DNA of 64,000 nucleotides from Ciceribacter sichuanensis. GTDB lineage: Bacteria > Pseudomonadota > Alphaproteobacteria > Rhizobiales > Rhizobiaceae. Location: positions 744,001 through 808,000 of the forward strand of contig NZ_JAMXLX010000002.1 in assembly GCF_024055605.1 (NCBI RefSeq). Reading direction: 5' to 3'. The first letter of the stretch is position 1. Each line of letters begins with the position of its first letter. The position numbers and the translations under genes are program-made. The notes below the pieces were generated by a model, which had not been told where the DNA came from, ran no database searches, and saw only the letters and a list, made by a program, of their open reading frames with translations. Shown here piece after piece: positions 1-7,532 of this stretch.

Positions 1-416
1 AGATCCCGTCAGGCAGCGACCTCAGGGCGGCACTTATGGCCGCCGGGCTTCCTATTGACGACCTCGACGAGCCCGGACGGCTTTACTTCGAATGCCGAAA
101 TCCCGACGGCGTGCTGATCGGCTTCTCGGGGCTGGAGAAATGCGGGCCCGACCTCCTTCTCCGATCCGTCGTGATACTTCCCGAATTCAGATCGCGGAAA
201 CACGGCCGAGAACTGGTCCTAGCGACAATTGCCCAGCCCCCATCATCAGCCGGCATCTATTTGGCAACGACAACGGCCGCGGCGTTCTTCGAGCTGCTTG
301 GCTTCGAAGCTGTCACACGCGACCGAGTACCGGAACCAGTCCTCTCCACCCACCAGCTATCGGGGCTCTGCCCTGCGTCGGCGACGATCATGAGACTAAA
401 CAGGCCACCGACCTAA
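1..416 (+). CDS. arsN2: ArsN2-type GNAT acetyltransferase, 5' end outside window
   Basis: This is a GNAT-fold N-acetyltransferase of the kind found in arsenic operons. The reading frame is open from base 3 without a stop, so the true start probably lies upstream; the ATG at 36 would cut into the conserved beginning (residues reading DLRAALMAAGLPIDDL). About 137 residues are visible. The segment LIGFSGLEKCGPDLLLRSV followed by VILPEFRSRKHGRELV matches the acetyl-CoA-binding strand and loop of GNAT enzymes. ArsN1 acetylates arsinothricin; the substrate of ArsN2 proteins is less clear, so the link to arsenic rests mainly on the neighbouring arsC, ACR3 and arsH genes. It ends 15 bases before arsC and is probably co-transcribed with it. 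Confidence 0.8.
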   Translation, partial: IPSGSDLRAALMAAGLPIDDLDEPGRLYFECRNPDGVLIGFSGLEKCGPDLLLRSVVILPEFRSRKHGRELVLATIAQPPSSAGIYLATTTAAAFFELLGFEAVTRDRVPEPVLSTHQLSGLCPASATIMRLNRPPT

Positions 417-431
417 CGACGGAACACGACC

Positions 432-959
432 ATGACAGACAAGACCTACAACGTGCTCTTCCTGTGCACGGGCAATTCCGCACGCTCCATCCTCGCCGAA
501 TCCATCCTCAACAAGGAAGGCGGCGGACGTTTCAAAGCTTTCTCAGCGGGCAGCCAGCCAAAGGGCGAAGTGAACCCGCATGCGCTGAAGGAACTGGCCG
601 CCCTGGGCTATCCGTCGACGGGCTTCTCCTCGAAGAGCTGGGACGTCTTCGCAGAACCCGGCGCACCCGAGATGGATTTCATCTTCACCGTCTGCGACAG
701 CGCCGCAGGGGAAGCATGTCCTGTCTGGATTGGTCATCCGATGACCGCCCACTGGGGAGTCGAGGATCCGGCCGCCGTGGTCGGCAGCGAAGTCGATATC
801 CAGCAGGCTTTCGCCCAGGCGGCACGCTTCCTCAAGAACCGCATTACCGCCTTCATCAACCTGCCCCTAGCCTCCATCGACCGAATGGCGCTCGAACAGC
901 ATGTCCGCCAGATCGGTTCGCTCGAAGGCGCCTCCGTCAAATCCGCAAAGGCCGAGTAA
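432..959 (+). CDS. arsC: Arsenate reductase, thioredoxin-coupled (LMW-phosphatase fold)
   Basis: This 175-residue protein reduces arsenate to arsenite in the cytosol. It has the low-molecular-weight phosphatase P-loop C12-T-G-N-S-A-R18 (CX5R) close to the N terminus. Two further cysteines, C88 and C96, are spaced as in the disulfide-cascade arsenate reductases that are recycled by thioredoxin. The length is slightly above the usual 130-150 residues, as in many rhizobial members. It starts 15 bases after the arsN2 stop, and its stop is directly followed by the ATG of the ACR3 gene at 961, so the three form one transcription unit. A second, unrelated arsenate reductase lies two genes downstream. 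Confidence 0.93.
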   Translation: MTDKTYNVLFLCTGNSARSILAESILNKEGGGRFKAFSAGSQPKGEVNPHALKELAALGYPSTGFSSKSWDVFAEPGAPEMDFIFTVCDSAAGEACPVWIGHPMTAHWGVEDPAAVVGSEVDIQQAFAQAARFLKNRITAFINLPLASIDRMALEQHVRQIGSLEGASVKSAKAE

Positions 960-960
960 T

Positions 961-2019
961 ATGTCAACGTTCGAACGATACCTGACCATCTGGGTCTTCC
1001 TCTGCATCGTCGTCGGCATCGCCCTCGGGCACCTCATGCCCAGCGTGTTTCACGCGATCGGTGCGGCCGAGGTCGCAAAGGTGAACATCCCGGTCGCAGC
1101 CCTGATCTGGCTGATGGTCATCCCGATGCTGCTCAAGATCGACTTCGGGGCTCTGGCGAAGGTCGGAAGCTACTGGCGGGGCATCGGCGTGACGCTCTTT
1201 GTCAACTGGGCGGTCAAGCCATTCTCGATGGCACTGCTCGGATGGCTGTTCGTGGGCTGGCTCTTCCGTCCCATGCTTCCGGCCGACCAGATCGACTCCT
1301 ATATCGCCGGCCTGATCATTCTGGCGGCCGCGCCCTGCACGGCAATGGTTTTCGTGTGGTCGAACCTTACCAAGGGCGAGCCGCACTTCACCCTGTCCCA
1401 GGTCGCGCTCAACGATGCCATCATGATCGTTGCCTTTGCTCCGATCGTCGGACTTCTCCTTGGACTGTCGGCGATCACGGTTCCATGGGACACGCTGACG
1501 ATCTCTGTCGTCCTCTACATCCTGATCCCGGTGGCCATCTCTCAGATCATCCGGAAGAGGCTCACTGCCGATGGCACGACCCGGTCGCTCGACCGCCTTC
1601 TCGCCCGGCTGCAACCACTCTCCCTCCTTGCTCTGCTCGCCACGCTGATCCTGCTCTTCGGCTTTCAGGGTGAGCAGATCATCGCGCAGCCGACAATCAT
1701 CGGCCTTCTGGCGGTTCCGATCCTGATCCAGGTCTACTTCAACTCTGGCCTGGCCTATCTGCTGAACCGGATGTCGGGAGAACAGCACTGCGTCGCCGGG
1801 CCTTCCGCCCTCATCGGGGCCAGCAATTTCTTCGAACTCGCAGTCGCGGCGGCAATCAGCCTGTTCGGCTTCCAATCCGGCGCGGCTCTCGCGACAGTCG
1901 TGGGCGTTCTCATCGAGGTCCCTGTGATGCTGTCGGTCGTATGGATCGTGAACCGCACCAAGGGCTGGTACGAAGCCGCCCCCGCCGTCTCCAAGAACAC
2001 TGCTACCGAAAGGACATGA
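961..2019 (+). CDS. acr3: ACR3-family arsenite efflux permease
   Basis: A 352-residue inner-membrane protein with about ten hydrophobic segments that exports the arsenite made by the two neighbouring arsenate reductases. It carries the ACR3 hallmarks: the Cys in AAPCTAMVFVWSNLTKGE, essential in studied ACR3 proteins, and the conserved FNSGLAYLLNR and GASNFFELAVA segments near the C terminus. The ATG at 961 lies one base after the arsC stop and is preferred over an in-frame upstream ATG at 901 that would lie inside arsC. The stop TGA at 2017-2019 overlaps the ATG of the next arsC gene, which indicates translational coupling. Confidence 0.95.
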   Translation: MSTFERYLTIWVFLCIVVGIALGHLMPSVFHAIGAAEVAKVNIPVAALIWLMVIPMLLKIDFGALAKVGSYWRGIGVTLFVNWAVKPFSMALLGWLFVGWLFRPMLPADQIDSYIAGLIILAAAPCTAMVFVWSNLTKGEPHFTLSQVALNDAIMIVAFAPIVGLLLGLSAITVPWDTLTISVVLYILIPVAISQIIRKRLTADGTTRSLDRLLARLQPLSLLALLATLILLFGFQGEQIIAQPTIIGLLAVPILIQVYFNSGLAYLLNRMSGEQHCVAGPSALIGASNFFELAVAAAISLFGFQSGAALATVVGVLIEVPVMLSVVWIVNRTKGWYEAAPAVSKNTATERT

Positions 2020-2444
2020 CCATGGATGTCACCATCTACCACAATCCCGCCTGCGGGACTTCGCGCAACACGCTCGAGATGATCCGCAACGCTGGCATCG
2101 AGCCGACGGTGATCGAATATCTCAAGACCCCGCCCTCCCGTGATGAACTGGTGAAGATGATCACCGACGCTGGACTATCGGTGCGTGAAGCAATCCGCGA
2201 AAAGGGAACGCCCTTCGCTGAACTCGGTCTCGACAATCCGGAACTGACCGACGACCAGTTGCTCGATGCAATGCTCAAGGATCCGATCCTGATCAACCGC
2301 CCGTTCGTCGTCACCCCCCTCGGCACCCGCTTGAGCCGTCCGTCCGAGGCTGTTCTCGATATCCTGCCGGACACCCACAGGGGCGCCTTCACCAAGGAAG
2401 ACGGCGAGAAGGTTCTCGATGAGAAGGGAAAGCGCATTGTCTGA
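2016..2444 (+). CDS. arsC: Arsenate reductase, glutaredoxin-coupled (ArsC/Spx fold)
   Basis: This 142-residue protein belongs to the thioredoxin-fold ArsC family (E. coli plasmid R773 type), unrelated to the phosphatase-fold ArsC at 432. The N terminus reads [16 protein letters not shown] with the catalytic cysteine at residue 13 (12 in the classic numbering), and a later [20 protein letters not shown] segment holds the conserved arginines that bind the arsenic intermediate. Recycling is expected to use glutathione and glutaredoxin. Its ATG overlaps the ACR3 stop by four bases; a second ATG at 2022 is also possible. Having both reductase classes in one operon links arsenate detoxification to both thiol systems. 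Confidence 0.93.
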   Translation: MTMDVTIYHNPACGTSRNTLEMIRNAGIEPTVIEYLKTPPSRDELVKMITDAGLSVREAIREKGTPFAELGLDNPELTDDQLLDAMLKDPILINRPFVVTPLGTRLSRPSEAVLDILPDTHRGAFTKEDGEKVLDEKGKRIV

Positions 2445-3147
2445 GTCATTTCCAGCCCTCGAGGAACGGCATCTGCGTCAGCCGGATCTCGATGCGCTTC
2501 GGCCATCGTTTTCGACCCACAAGCCGCGCATCCTGATCCTCTACGGATCGCTCCGGGAGGTTTCCTACAGCAGGCTCCTCGCCTACGAGGCGCGCCGACT
2601 GCTCGAGCGGCTCGGATGCGAGGTCAGGGTCTTCGATCCCAAGGGCCTTCCCCTGCCTGACGAAGCTCCTGTCAGCCATCCCAAGGTGCAGGAACTCCGG
2701 GAGCTTTCCGAATGGTCCGAGGGCCAGGTCTGGGTCAGCCCCGAGCGGCATGGCGCGATGACCGGGGTCATGAAGTCCCAGATCGACTGGATTCCCCTGG
2801 CCGTCGGCTCGGTGCGGCCGACGCAGGGAAAGACGCTCGCGGTGATGCAGGTGTCCGGCGGCTCGCAGTCCTTCAACGCCGTTGGCCAGCTCCGGATCCT
2901 CGGTCGCTGGATGCGGATGATCACGATCCCGAACCAGAGCAGCGTTGCCAAGGCCTTTCAGGAGTTCGATGCCGATGGACGCATGAAGCCATCATCCTTC
3001 TACGACCGTGTCGTCGACGTGTGCGAGGAGCTGGTGAAATTCACGCTGCTGACGCGGGATGCCTCTTCCTACCTCACTGACCGATACAGCGAACGCAAGG
3101 AAGACGCCGCCAAGCTCGATCAGCGTGTGAAGCTGAGCTCGATCTGA
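2419..3147 (+). CDS. arsH: ArsH, NADPH-dependent FMN reductase / organoarsenical oxidase
   Basis: A 242-residue flavodoxin-like flavoprotein. The FMN phosphate loop ([20 protein letters not shown]) and the [18 protein letters not shown] segment identify ArsH, which in studied bacteria oxidises trivalent methyl- and aromatic arsenicals to less toxic pentavalent forms with NADPH. The ATG at 2419 overlaps the preceding arsC by 26 bases; an in-frame TTG at 2437 would give a start closer to many ArsH proteins and is a real alternative. It is the last gene of the plus-strand arsenic operon and meets the MFS gene tail to tail with no gap, the two stop codons forming TGATCA. Confidence 0.94.
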   Translation: MRRESALSESFPALEERHLRQPDLDALRPSFSTHKPRILILYGSLREVSYSRLLAYEARRLLERLGCEVRVFDPKGLPLPDEAPVSHPKVQELRELSEWSEGQVWVSPERHGAMTGVMKSQIDWIPLAVGSVRPTQGKTLAVMQVSGGSQSFNAVGQLRILGRWMRMITIPNQSSVAKAFQEFDADGRMKPSSFYDRVVDVCEELVKFTLLTRDASSYLTDRYSERKEDAAKLDQRVKLSSI

Positions 3148-4359
3148 TCAGCCGACGGTGACGGGATTTTGCCTCGTCGCCATCGACACGCTGACGAACG
3201 CGGCCATGCCGACCATGCCGAGGGCCGCCGTGGCGAACAGGGACAGGCCAATGCCGAATTGCTCCATCGCCATGGCGAAGACGAAAGGCGCGGCCGCTCC
3301 CATGGCAAGCCGCGCAGCCGCCATCTTGCCTGTGATCGCGCCGTAGCCGTCGCTCCCGAACAGATAGAGCGGCAGGCTGCCCTGGGCGATCGAGTTGATC
3401 CCGGATCCCAGGCCGACGCAGATCGCGAACGCGACAGCGCCAGGCAACCAGCTTCCGCTCAGGCCGAGGATCACGATACCAGTCACCATGAGCGCCGCCG
3501 ATATGACCGCCAGCATGGGCGGCGACAACCGCGTTCCGAAGATCATGTTGATCAGGCGGCTCAGAACTTGCGCCGGTCCGAATAACGACCCGATGATCAC
3601 CGCCGCTGTCCCGAGACCGAGATTCCCGAGCATCGGAACCATATGCGCGAGGATGGACGCTAGGGTGAACCCGAGGATGGCGAAAGCGGCCGACACCACG
3701 ATCATCGCGCCGCGCCGTGCTTCCGGCGGCATCACGCCAATCACCCGTTCACGTTCGCGGGCTGCTCCCCTGGCGTTTGCAGCCTTTCCCTTCCGCATCA
3801 TCCAGAAATGCAGGGGCATGCAGACGAGCAGATTGAGGGCGGCGAACGCCAGGTAGATTTCCCGCCACGACAGGTATTCCATCAGCGCGGAGGATATCGG
3901 CCAGAAGATAGTGGAGGCGAAGCCGCCGATGAGCGTCAGGTAGGTGATGCTCCGGGACGCCGTCTTGGGATCGCTCTCGACGAGCGCAGCGAATGCCGCC
4001 TGGTATTGAACCATCCCCGAGGATATCTCCAACAAGACGATCGCGAGCGCGAAGACCGCCACCGATGGCGACCATGCACACAGCGCGAGCGTGAGCGCGG
4101 AGAGAACCGAACCGACGGTCAGGACGGTCGCCGCTCCTGCTCTGTCCATCTGCCTGCCGATCACCGGAGCCGAGAGGCCTCCGATGAAGAGCGAGGCCGA
4201 GAAGACACCAAAGACCTGCTCGAGCGTGATGCCGAGATCCTTCGCCATGCCAGGCGCGAGGATCGAGAACGAGTAGTAGAGCGTTCCATAGCCGATGATC
4301 TGTGTCAGGCCAAGCGCTGAGATCGTTGCGAGCGAAATCGCGTTCGTCGCATCACGCAT
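3148..4359 (-). CDS. MFS transporter, ArsK-like metalloid efflux candidate
   Basis: A 403-residue major facilitator superfamily protein with about twelve membrane segments; the opening NAISLATISALGLTQIIGYG and the GRQMDRAGAATVLTVGSVLS loop after the second helix are typical. The ATG at 4359 overlaps the arsR stop by eight bases, so both genes share one message and the pump is very likely controlled by arsenite through ArsR. An in-frame ATG at 4449 was rejected because it lies inside arsR. ArsK of Agrobacterium is an MFS pump for trivalent arsenic and antimony with the same genetic setting; assigning this gene to that group is inference from family and context. General MFS membership is secure. 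Confidence 0.8.
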   Translation of the reverse strand: MRDATNAISLATISALGLTQIIGYGTLYYSFSILAPGMAKDLGITLEQVFGVFSASLFIGGLSAPVIGRQMDRAGAATVLTVGSVLSALTLALCAWSPSVAVFALAIVLLEISSGMVQYQAAFAALVESDPKTASRSITYLTLIGGFASTIFWPISSALMEYLSWREIYLAFAALNLLVCMPLHFWMMRKGKAANARGAARERERVIGVMPPEARRGAMIVVSAAFAILGFTLASILAHMVPMLGNLGLGTAAVIIGSLFGPAQVLSRLINMIFGTRLSPPMLAVISAALMVTGIVILGLSGSWLPGAVAFAICVGLGSGINSIAQGSLPLYLFGSDGYGAITGKMAAARLAMGAAAPFVFAMAMEQFGIGLSLFATAALGMVGMAAFVSVSMATRQNPVTVG

Positions 4360-4714
4360 GCGGGTTCGCTTCCCGTGCCTCGTTGGAGCAGCAGTCACCC
4401 TTGCCCTCGGTTGTCCCAAGGACTCGTGGATGTCCCATGCAGCAGTCATGCATGAGGAACGTCACCAGACCCGAGAGCGCATCGTAGTTGGCGCTGTAGA
4501 GGATTGAGCGCGACTCACGTCTCTGCCCGATCAGTCCTGCGCGTTCGAGCTCCTTGAGATGGAAGGAGACGTTGGACGGCGAGACACCCATTTTCTCAGC
4601 AATAGCTCCGGCGGCCATGCCCTCCGGGCCAGCGACCACAAGGTTGCGCACGACAGCTAACCTGGTTTCCTGCGAGAGGGCCGCGAATGACATGAGGGCT
4701 TGACGTTCATCCAT
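4352..4714 (-). CDS. arsR: ArsR-family arsenite-responsive repressor
   Basis: A 120-residue winged-helix repressor. The SNVSFHLKELERAGLIGQRR segment (about residues 47-66) is the DNA-recognition helix and wing start. The C-terminal part has two vicinal cysteine pairs, C91-C92 and C108-C109. The first resembles the Cys pair of the AfArsR type, where cysteines near the C terminus bind arsenite and release DNA, so a C-terminal sensing site is expected rather than the classic site in the DNA-binding helix. It heads the arsR-MFS unit and is divergent from the DUF6428 gene across a short region containing an inverted repeat. Confidence 0.95.
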   Translation of the reverse strand: MDERQALMSFAALSQETRLAVVRNLVVAGPEGMAAGAIAEKMGVSPSNVSFHLKELERAGLIGQRRESRSILYSANYDALSGLVTFLMHDCCMGHPRVLGTTEGKGDCCSNEAREANPHA

Positions 4715-4736
4715 ATTTCAATATTCCTTGAATCAT
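4713..4736. promoter_or_regulatory. Probable ArsR operator
   Basis: A dyad with the core TTCAA-6-TTGAA (4717-4732); the nine-base half sites at 4713-4721 and 4728-4736 match at seven positions as inverted copies. It sits at the start codon of arsR and in the short divergent region before the DUF6428 gene, as expected of an operator repressing both. The size and AT-rich dyad fit ArsR-family operators, but no binding evidence exists here. Confidence 0.6.
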
Positions 4737-4756
4737 CAAAGCAAGGATTAGCGCAC

Positions 4757-5269
4757 ATGAACGCGATCGACAAGACACTCTCGACCGATATCACGCTCGG
4801 CCATCTTCTCGATGTCCTGGCGGCTGCGCCTGATGCGCCCTTGGTGTTCCATCACGAGGGTCACCCTGTGAAGCCCGGCTATCACGTGACCGAGGTGAAG
4901 GCCGGACAATTTGCGGCTCTCGACTGCGGCGCAAATCCAGAAGCCTGGTCGGAGATCTTCGTACAGCTCTGGGACATCGATGAGGATGGGCGGACCCACA
5001 TGCCCGCGGGAAAGTTTGCGGCCATCATCCGGAAGGTCAGTGACCACGTGAAGCTTGAACCATCCGCGAAGCTCACCTTTGAAGTCAGCGACGGGAAGCG
5101 GCCGATGGCCCTCTACTGCGCCGGATCCCCGCAATTGCAGGACGGATCGTTCCAGGTGGCGCTAAACGCCCGGCCATCGAGCTGCAAGCCTCGTGACCGC
5201 TGGCTTGCAGAGGAACAAGCGAAAAGCTCGTGCTGCGCGCCATCATCAAGCAAGAGCTGCTGTCCCTGA
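4757..5269 (+). CDS. DUF6428 family protein with Cys-pair tail, arsenic locus
   Basis: A 170-residue soluble protein matching the DUF6428 family as I remember it, which is common in arsenic gene clusters but has no established function. The conserved part includes LGHLLDVLAAAPDAPLVFHH, the HVTEVKAGQFAALDCG segment and FEVSDGKRPMAL near the end of the domain. Its C terminus is a low-complexity tail rich in serine and cysteine (SSCCAPSSSKSCCP) with two vicinal cysteine pairs, suggestive of binding a thiophilic metalloid. The ATG at 4757 is chosen because an earlier in-frame ATG at 4700 would lie inside arsR. It is divergent from arsR and probably derepressed by arsenite. Confidence 0.75.
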   Translation: MNAIDKTLSTDITLGHLLDVLAAAPDAPLVFHHEGHPVKPGYHVTEVKAGQFAALDCGANPEAWSEIFVQLWDIDEDGRTHMPAGKFAAIIRKVSDHVKLEPSAKLTFEVSDGKRPMALYCAGSPQLQDGSFQVALNARPSSCKPRDRWLAEEQAKSSCCAPSSSKSCCP

Positions 5270-5623
5270 TCCGCATTACGGGCAACAAAAAAGGCCGGGG
5301 CGAAATCGCACCGACCTTCCTGATCATCGTTCTATCACCAGTGCCAGTACATCCGTGGTCAAAAGCTTGAACGATGCAGCATCGCGAGCGGCGAAATCAT
5401 CTCAGCGCTCATCAGCAATGCCAATGAAGTGCTTCTATCTGACGAATGTGTCCGCAACATGTCGGCGATGGGCTAGGCGGCGGGCCAGTCGTCGGTCGGC
5501 TCTTCGATGTAGGTTATCCGCCATCTCAATAAGTTGCGCGGACGAAAATTGACTAAGGATCGATTCAACGAAAGCGCACCATCCTGATTGCCAAGACGCG
5601 GAGGTAAGGCCACTGAACCACTT
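5270..5623. other. Non-coding gap after the arsenic locus
   Basis: No gene with a start codon and ribosome-binding site was found. A stop-free stretch on the plus strand at about 5324-5476 would encode roughly 50 residues ending in NANEVLLSDECVRNMSAMG, but it has no plausible start, so it may be a gene remnant. An imperfect hairpin at 5287-5318 is listed separately. The gap marks the right edge of the arsenic locus. Confidence 0.5.
5287..5318 (-). terminator. Imperfect hairpin with T run on the minus strand
   Basis: The arms AAGGCCGG (5291-5298) and CCGACCTT (5311-5318) pair with one mismatch. Read on the minus strand the stem is followed by six T (5287-5292), so it would stop transcription arriving leftward from the hydrolase gene ending at 5624. 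As it lies just after the DUF6428 stop it may also act in the other direction. Confidence 0.45.
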
Positions 5624-6466
5624 TCATTTTTCATAGGAGACCGCATACGTCCCGTTTGCTGCTCGCGCGATATGTCCGAAAGCGGATTCGCCCAGATGCA
5701 TTCCCGCGATCAGCAGGTTTTCCGAACTGGCAATGTCCAGCAGCCTCGTTCGTGTTTCGGCGGCGAGATGTGCATCCTGATCGAACGCAATCGACACGTC
5801 AGGGCGCGGAATCTGAATCTCAGGGAAATGGACAATATCTCCCCAAACCAGCAGATTCTGGCCGCCGGATTCGAGACGGTAGCCGGTGTGCCCGGCGGTG
5901 TGACCCGGAAGCGGAACCGCCGTCATGCCAGGCAGCACCTCACCGGCGTCGAAGGTGCGCAGACGGTCGCGATAGCCGTCAAAGGCCTGACGCGCCACGA
6001 GGAAGTTGCCACGGGCACGCTCAGGCGCGCGGCTCAGATTGCCGTCATCCTGCCAGAACGCGACTTCCCGATGGTGGGCGACAAGCTCGGCATTCGGAAA
6101 GACGGCTTCCCCTGATGCGTTCATCACCCCCCCGACATGATCGGGATGGGCATGCGTCAATAGGATTGCGTCGATTTCCGAAGGATGAATGCCAGCGAGT
6201 AGCAGATTGGCAGTTAATCGACCGCCCCATTGCTTGAAACCGCCCGCACCTGCGTCGATCAGGATCGTGCGACCGCCTCCGCGCACCAGATAGCAGTTGA
6301 TATGGATCGAGGTATGATCCGTTATCCCTGCATTTTCCTGCATGCGAGAAGCTTCGGCCGGATCGATATTCGCGAGGAAATCGAAACTGGCGTGGAGATA
6401 GCCATCACTGACGGCGGTGATCGTGAAGTCACCGACCGGCTGGCTGGGTAATGCAAGATGAGACAT
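5624..6466 (-). CDS. Metallo-beta-lactamase-fold hydrolase
   Basis: A 280-residue MBL-fold enzyme. The metal-binding motif HAHPDH (in AILLTHAHPDHVGGVM) is intact, followed by the downstream ligand His in PLPGHTAGHTGYRL and the ligand Asp in LLVWGDIVHFP, so two zinc ions should be bound. There is no signal peptide, and the sequence is closest in style to quorum-quenching-lactonase and hydroxyacylglutathione-hydrolase relatives, but the substrate cannot be told. It is probably the last gene of a three-gene minus-strand unit with the tautomerase-like and unknown genes (gap of 21 bases) under the divergent LysR regulator. Confidence 0.85.
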   Translation of the reverse strand: MSHLALPSQPVGDFTITAVSDGYLHASFDFLANIDPAEASRMQENAGITDHTSIHINCYLVRGGGRTILIDAGAGGFKQWGGRLTANLLLAGIHPSEIDAILLTHAHPDHVGGVMNASGEAVFPNAELVAHHREVAFWQDDGNLSRAPERARGNFLVARQAFDGYRDRLRTFDAGEVLPGMTAVPLPGHTAGHTGYRLESGGQNLLVWGDIVHFPEIQIPRPDVSIAFDQDAHLAAETRTRLLDIASSENLLIAGMHLGESAFGHIARAANGTYAVSYEK

Positions 6467-6487
6467 GGTTCTTCTCCAGGCGTCAAC

Positions 6488-6814
6488 TCAATTTCGTGCG
6501 TGGATGCTCGACGCGTCATAGCCAAAGCAGCGAATGCGCGCCGTGAGGCCGATCTTGCGCCTTATGGCGTCGTCCAGTCCCTCCATGAACCGTTCCATGA
6601 CCGGCAGCGTCCGAAATGGCTCAAGGCGATATTGGATTTCAGCGAAAGCCGGGTGCCCTCGACCGTGCCAAACAGCGACATAGATGATGTGCACGTTCGG
6701 CAATGCCGCCCGGAGAATGCCCGTGCAAAGTTCTGCGCATTGCTCCGTGAGATCTGCGAGCGCTTCGTCCGGTGGCATCCTGTCTACGGGAATGTAGATC
6801 GTGACATTCGGCAT
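6488..6814 (-). CDS. Tautomerase-superfamily-like small protein
   Basis: A 108-residue protein beginning Met-Pro, followed by a beta-strand-like stretch (MPNVTIYIPVDRMPPDEALA). A proline directly after the initiator Met is the catalytic base of tautomerase-superfamily enzymes once Met is removed, and the length fits the cis-CaaD/MSAD-like or MIF-like groups. The second half has a VHIIYVAVWHGRGHP strand, as expected of a second beta-alpha-beta unit. The reaction is unknown. It starts five bases after the stop of the upstream gene, so these are co-transcribed. The assignment is by fold features only, and I cannot exclude a different small family. Confidence 0.55.
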   Translation of the reverse strand: MPNVTIYIPVDRMPPDEALADLTEQCAELCTGILRAALPNVHIIYVAVWHGRGHPAFAEIQYRLEPFRTLPVMERFMEGLDDAIRRKIGLTARIRCFGYDASSIHARN

Positions 6815-6819
6815 CAGTG

Positions 6820-7365
6820 TTACCGCGCCTTCCTGACAGCGACGTTACCGCCATTCGCCAACTGCGCCGTCATCGGCGCATAGACATGGACGCCTTCAGA
6901 TAGATGCTCGATGTCAGGCACGTTGCCGCGCTCCACCTTGGCGAGCCAGCGCTGCTCCGGGAACTTCTCCATAGCAACCGCCTGCATCGCATACGGGGTG
7001 AGACCAAGCCGGACCAGAGGTTCGGGACCTGTTGCGCTCAACGCAAGATATTCGCCCTCACCAATGGCCGGCGCTCGCTCGATGCCATCGTAGAGGTTCC
7101 GGTGCCAGTCGGTGATGTACTGTTGCCAGCGTGCAAAATTGCCGCCGCCCTTCTGGCGGTATTCCTCACCCGCCAGAATATCGAGGCCATCAATCGAATG
7201 AAGGGCTAGATAAACAGGGCAACCACGGGTCAAAGCCTTGAAACGTTGCGAAGTATGAAAACCGCTCACGGAAATAAGGGCTGGCAGCTTGTCCAGGCTG
7301 TAAAAGTCGTTCCATTCCGCTTCGCTGCCGGGATCGGCAAAGCTGCATTCCACCGTATAGATCAT
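6820..7365 (-). CDS. Uncharacterised protein, possible dimeric alpha/beta barrel
   Basis: A 181-residue soluble protein that I do not recognise. The start MIYTVECSFADPGSEAEWND and the following DFYSLDKLPALISVSGFHTS resemble EthD/DUF4286-like ferredoxin-type barrels that begin with a beta strand and a dimer helix; that is a weak structural guess. The ATG at 7365 is preferred over one at 7389 because a ribosome-binding site (AAGGTGG) lies just upstream of it. It is the first gene of the minus-strand unit divergent from the LysR gene and is separated by five bases from the tautomerase-like gene, suggesting a shared catabolic or detoxifying task. Confidence 0.6.
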   Translation of the reverse strand: MIYTVECSFADPGSEAEWNDFYSLDKLPALISVSGFHTSQRFKALTRGCPVYLALHSIDGLDILAGEEYRQKGGGNFARWQQYITDWHRNLYDGIERAPAIGEGEYLALSATGPEPLVRLGLTPYAMQAVAMEKFPEQRWLAKVERGNVPDIEHLSEGVHVYAPMTAQLANGGNVAVRKAR

Positions 7366-7532
7366 TGCACCACCTTCGACCGAAAGCACGGAGCTTCAGG
7401 CCATCTATCGTTGATATTTGCTCATGATAGACTGACAATCTTGGTCTATATATCGACAACGGATCATGCTTCAGTGATCTAATATCAAGGTGGCGGTGGA
7501 TCGAACGCCGACCCGTGCTGTCAGGAACCATC

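Noticed and set aside
3145..3150. Abutting stops forming TGATCA, also at 26924-26929
   Set aside because: Convergent gene pairs with no gap; the shared hexamer is a consequence of TGA next to its complement and needs no special explanation.
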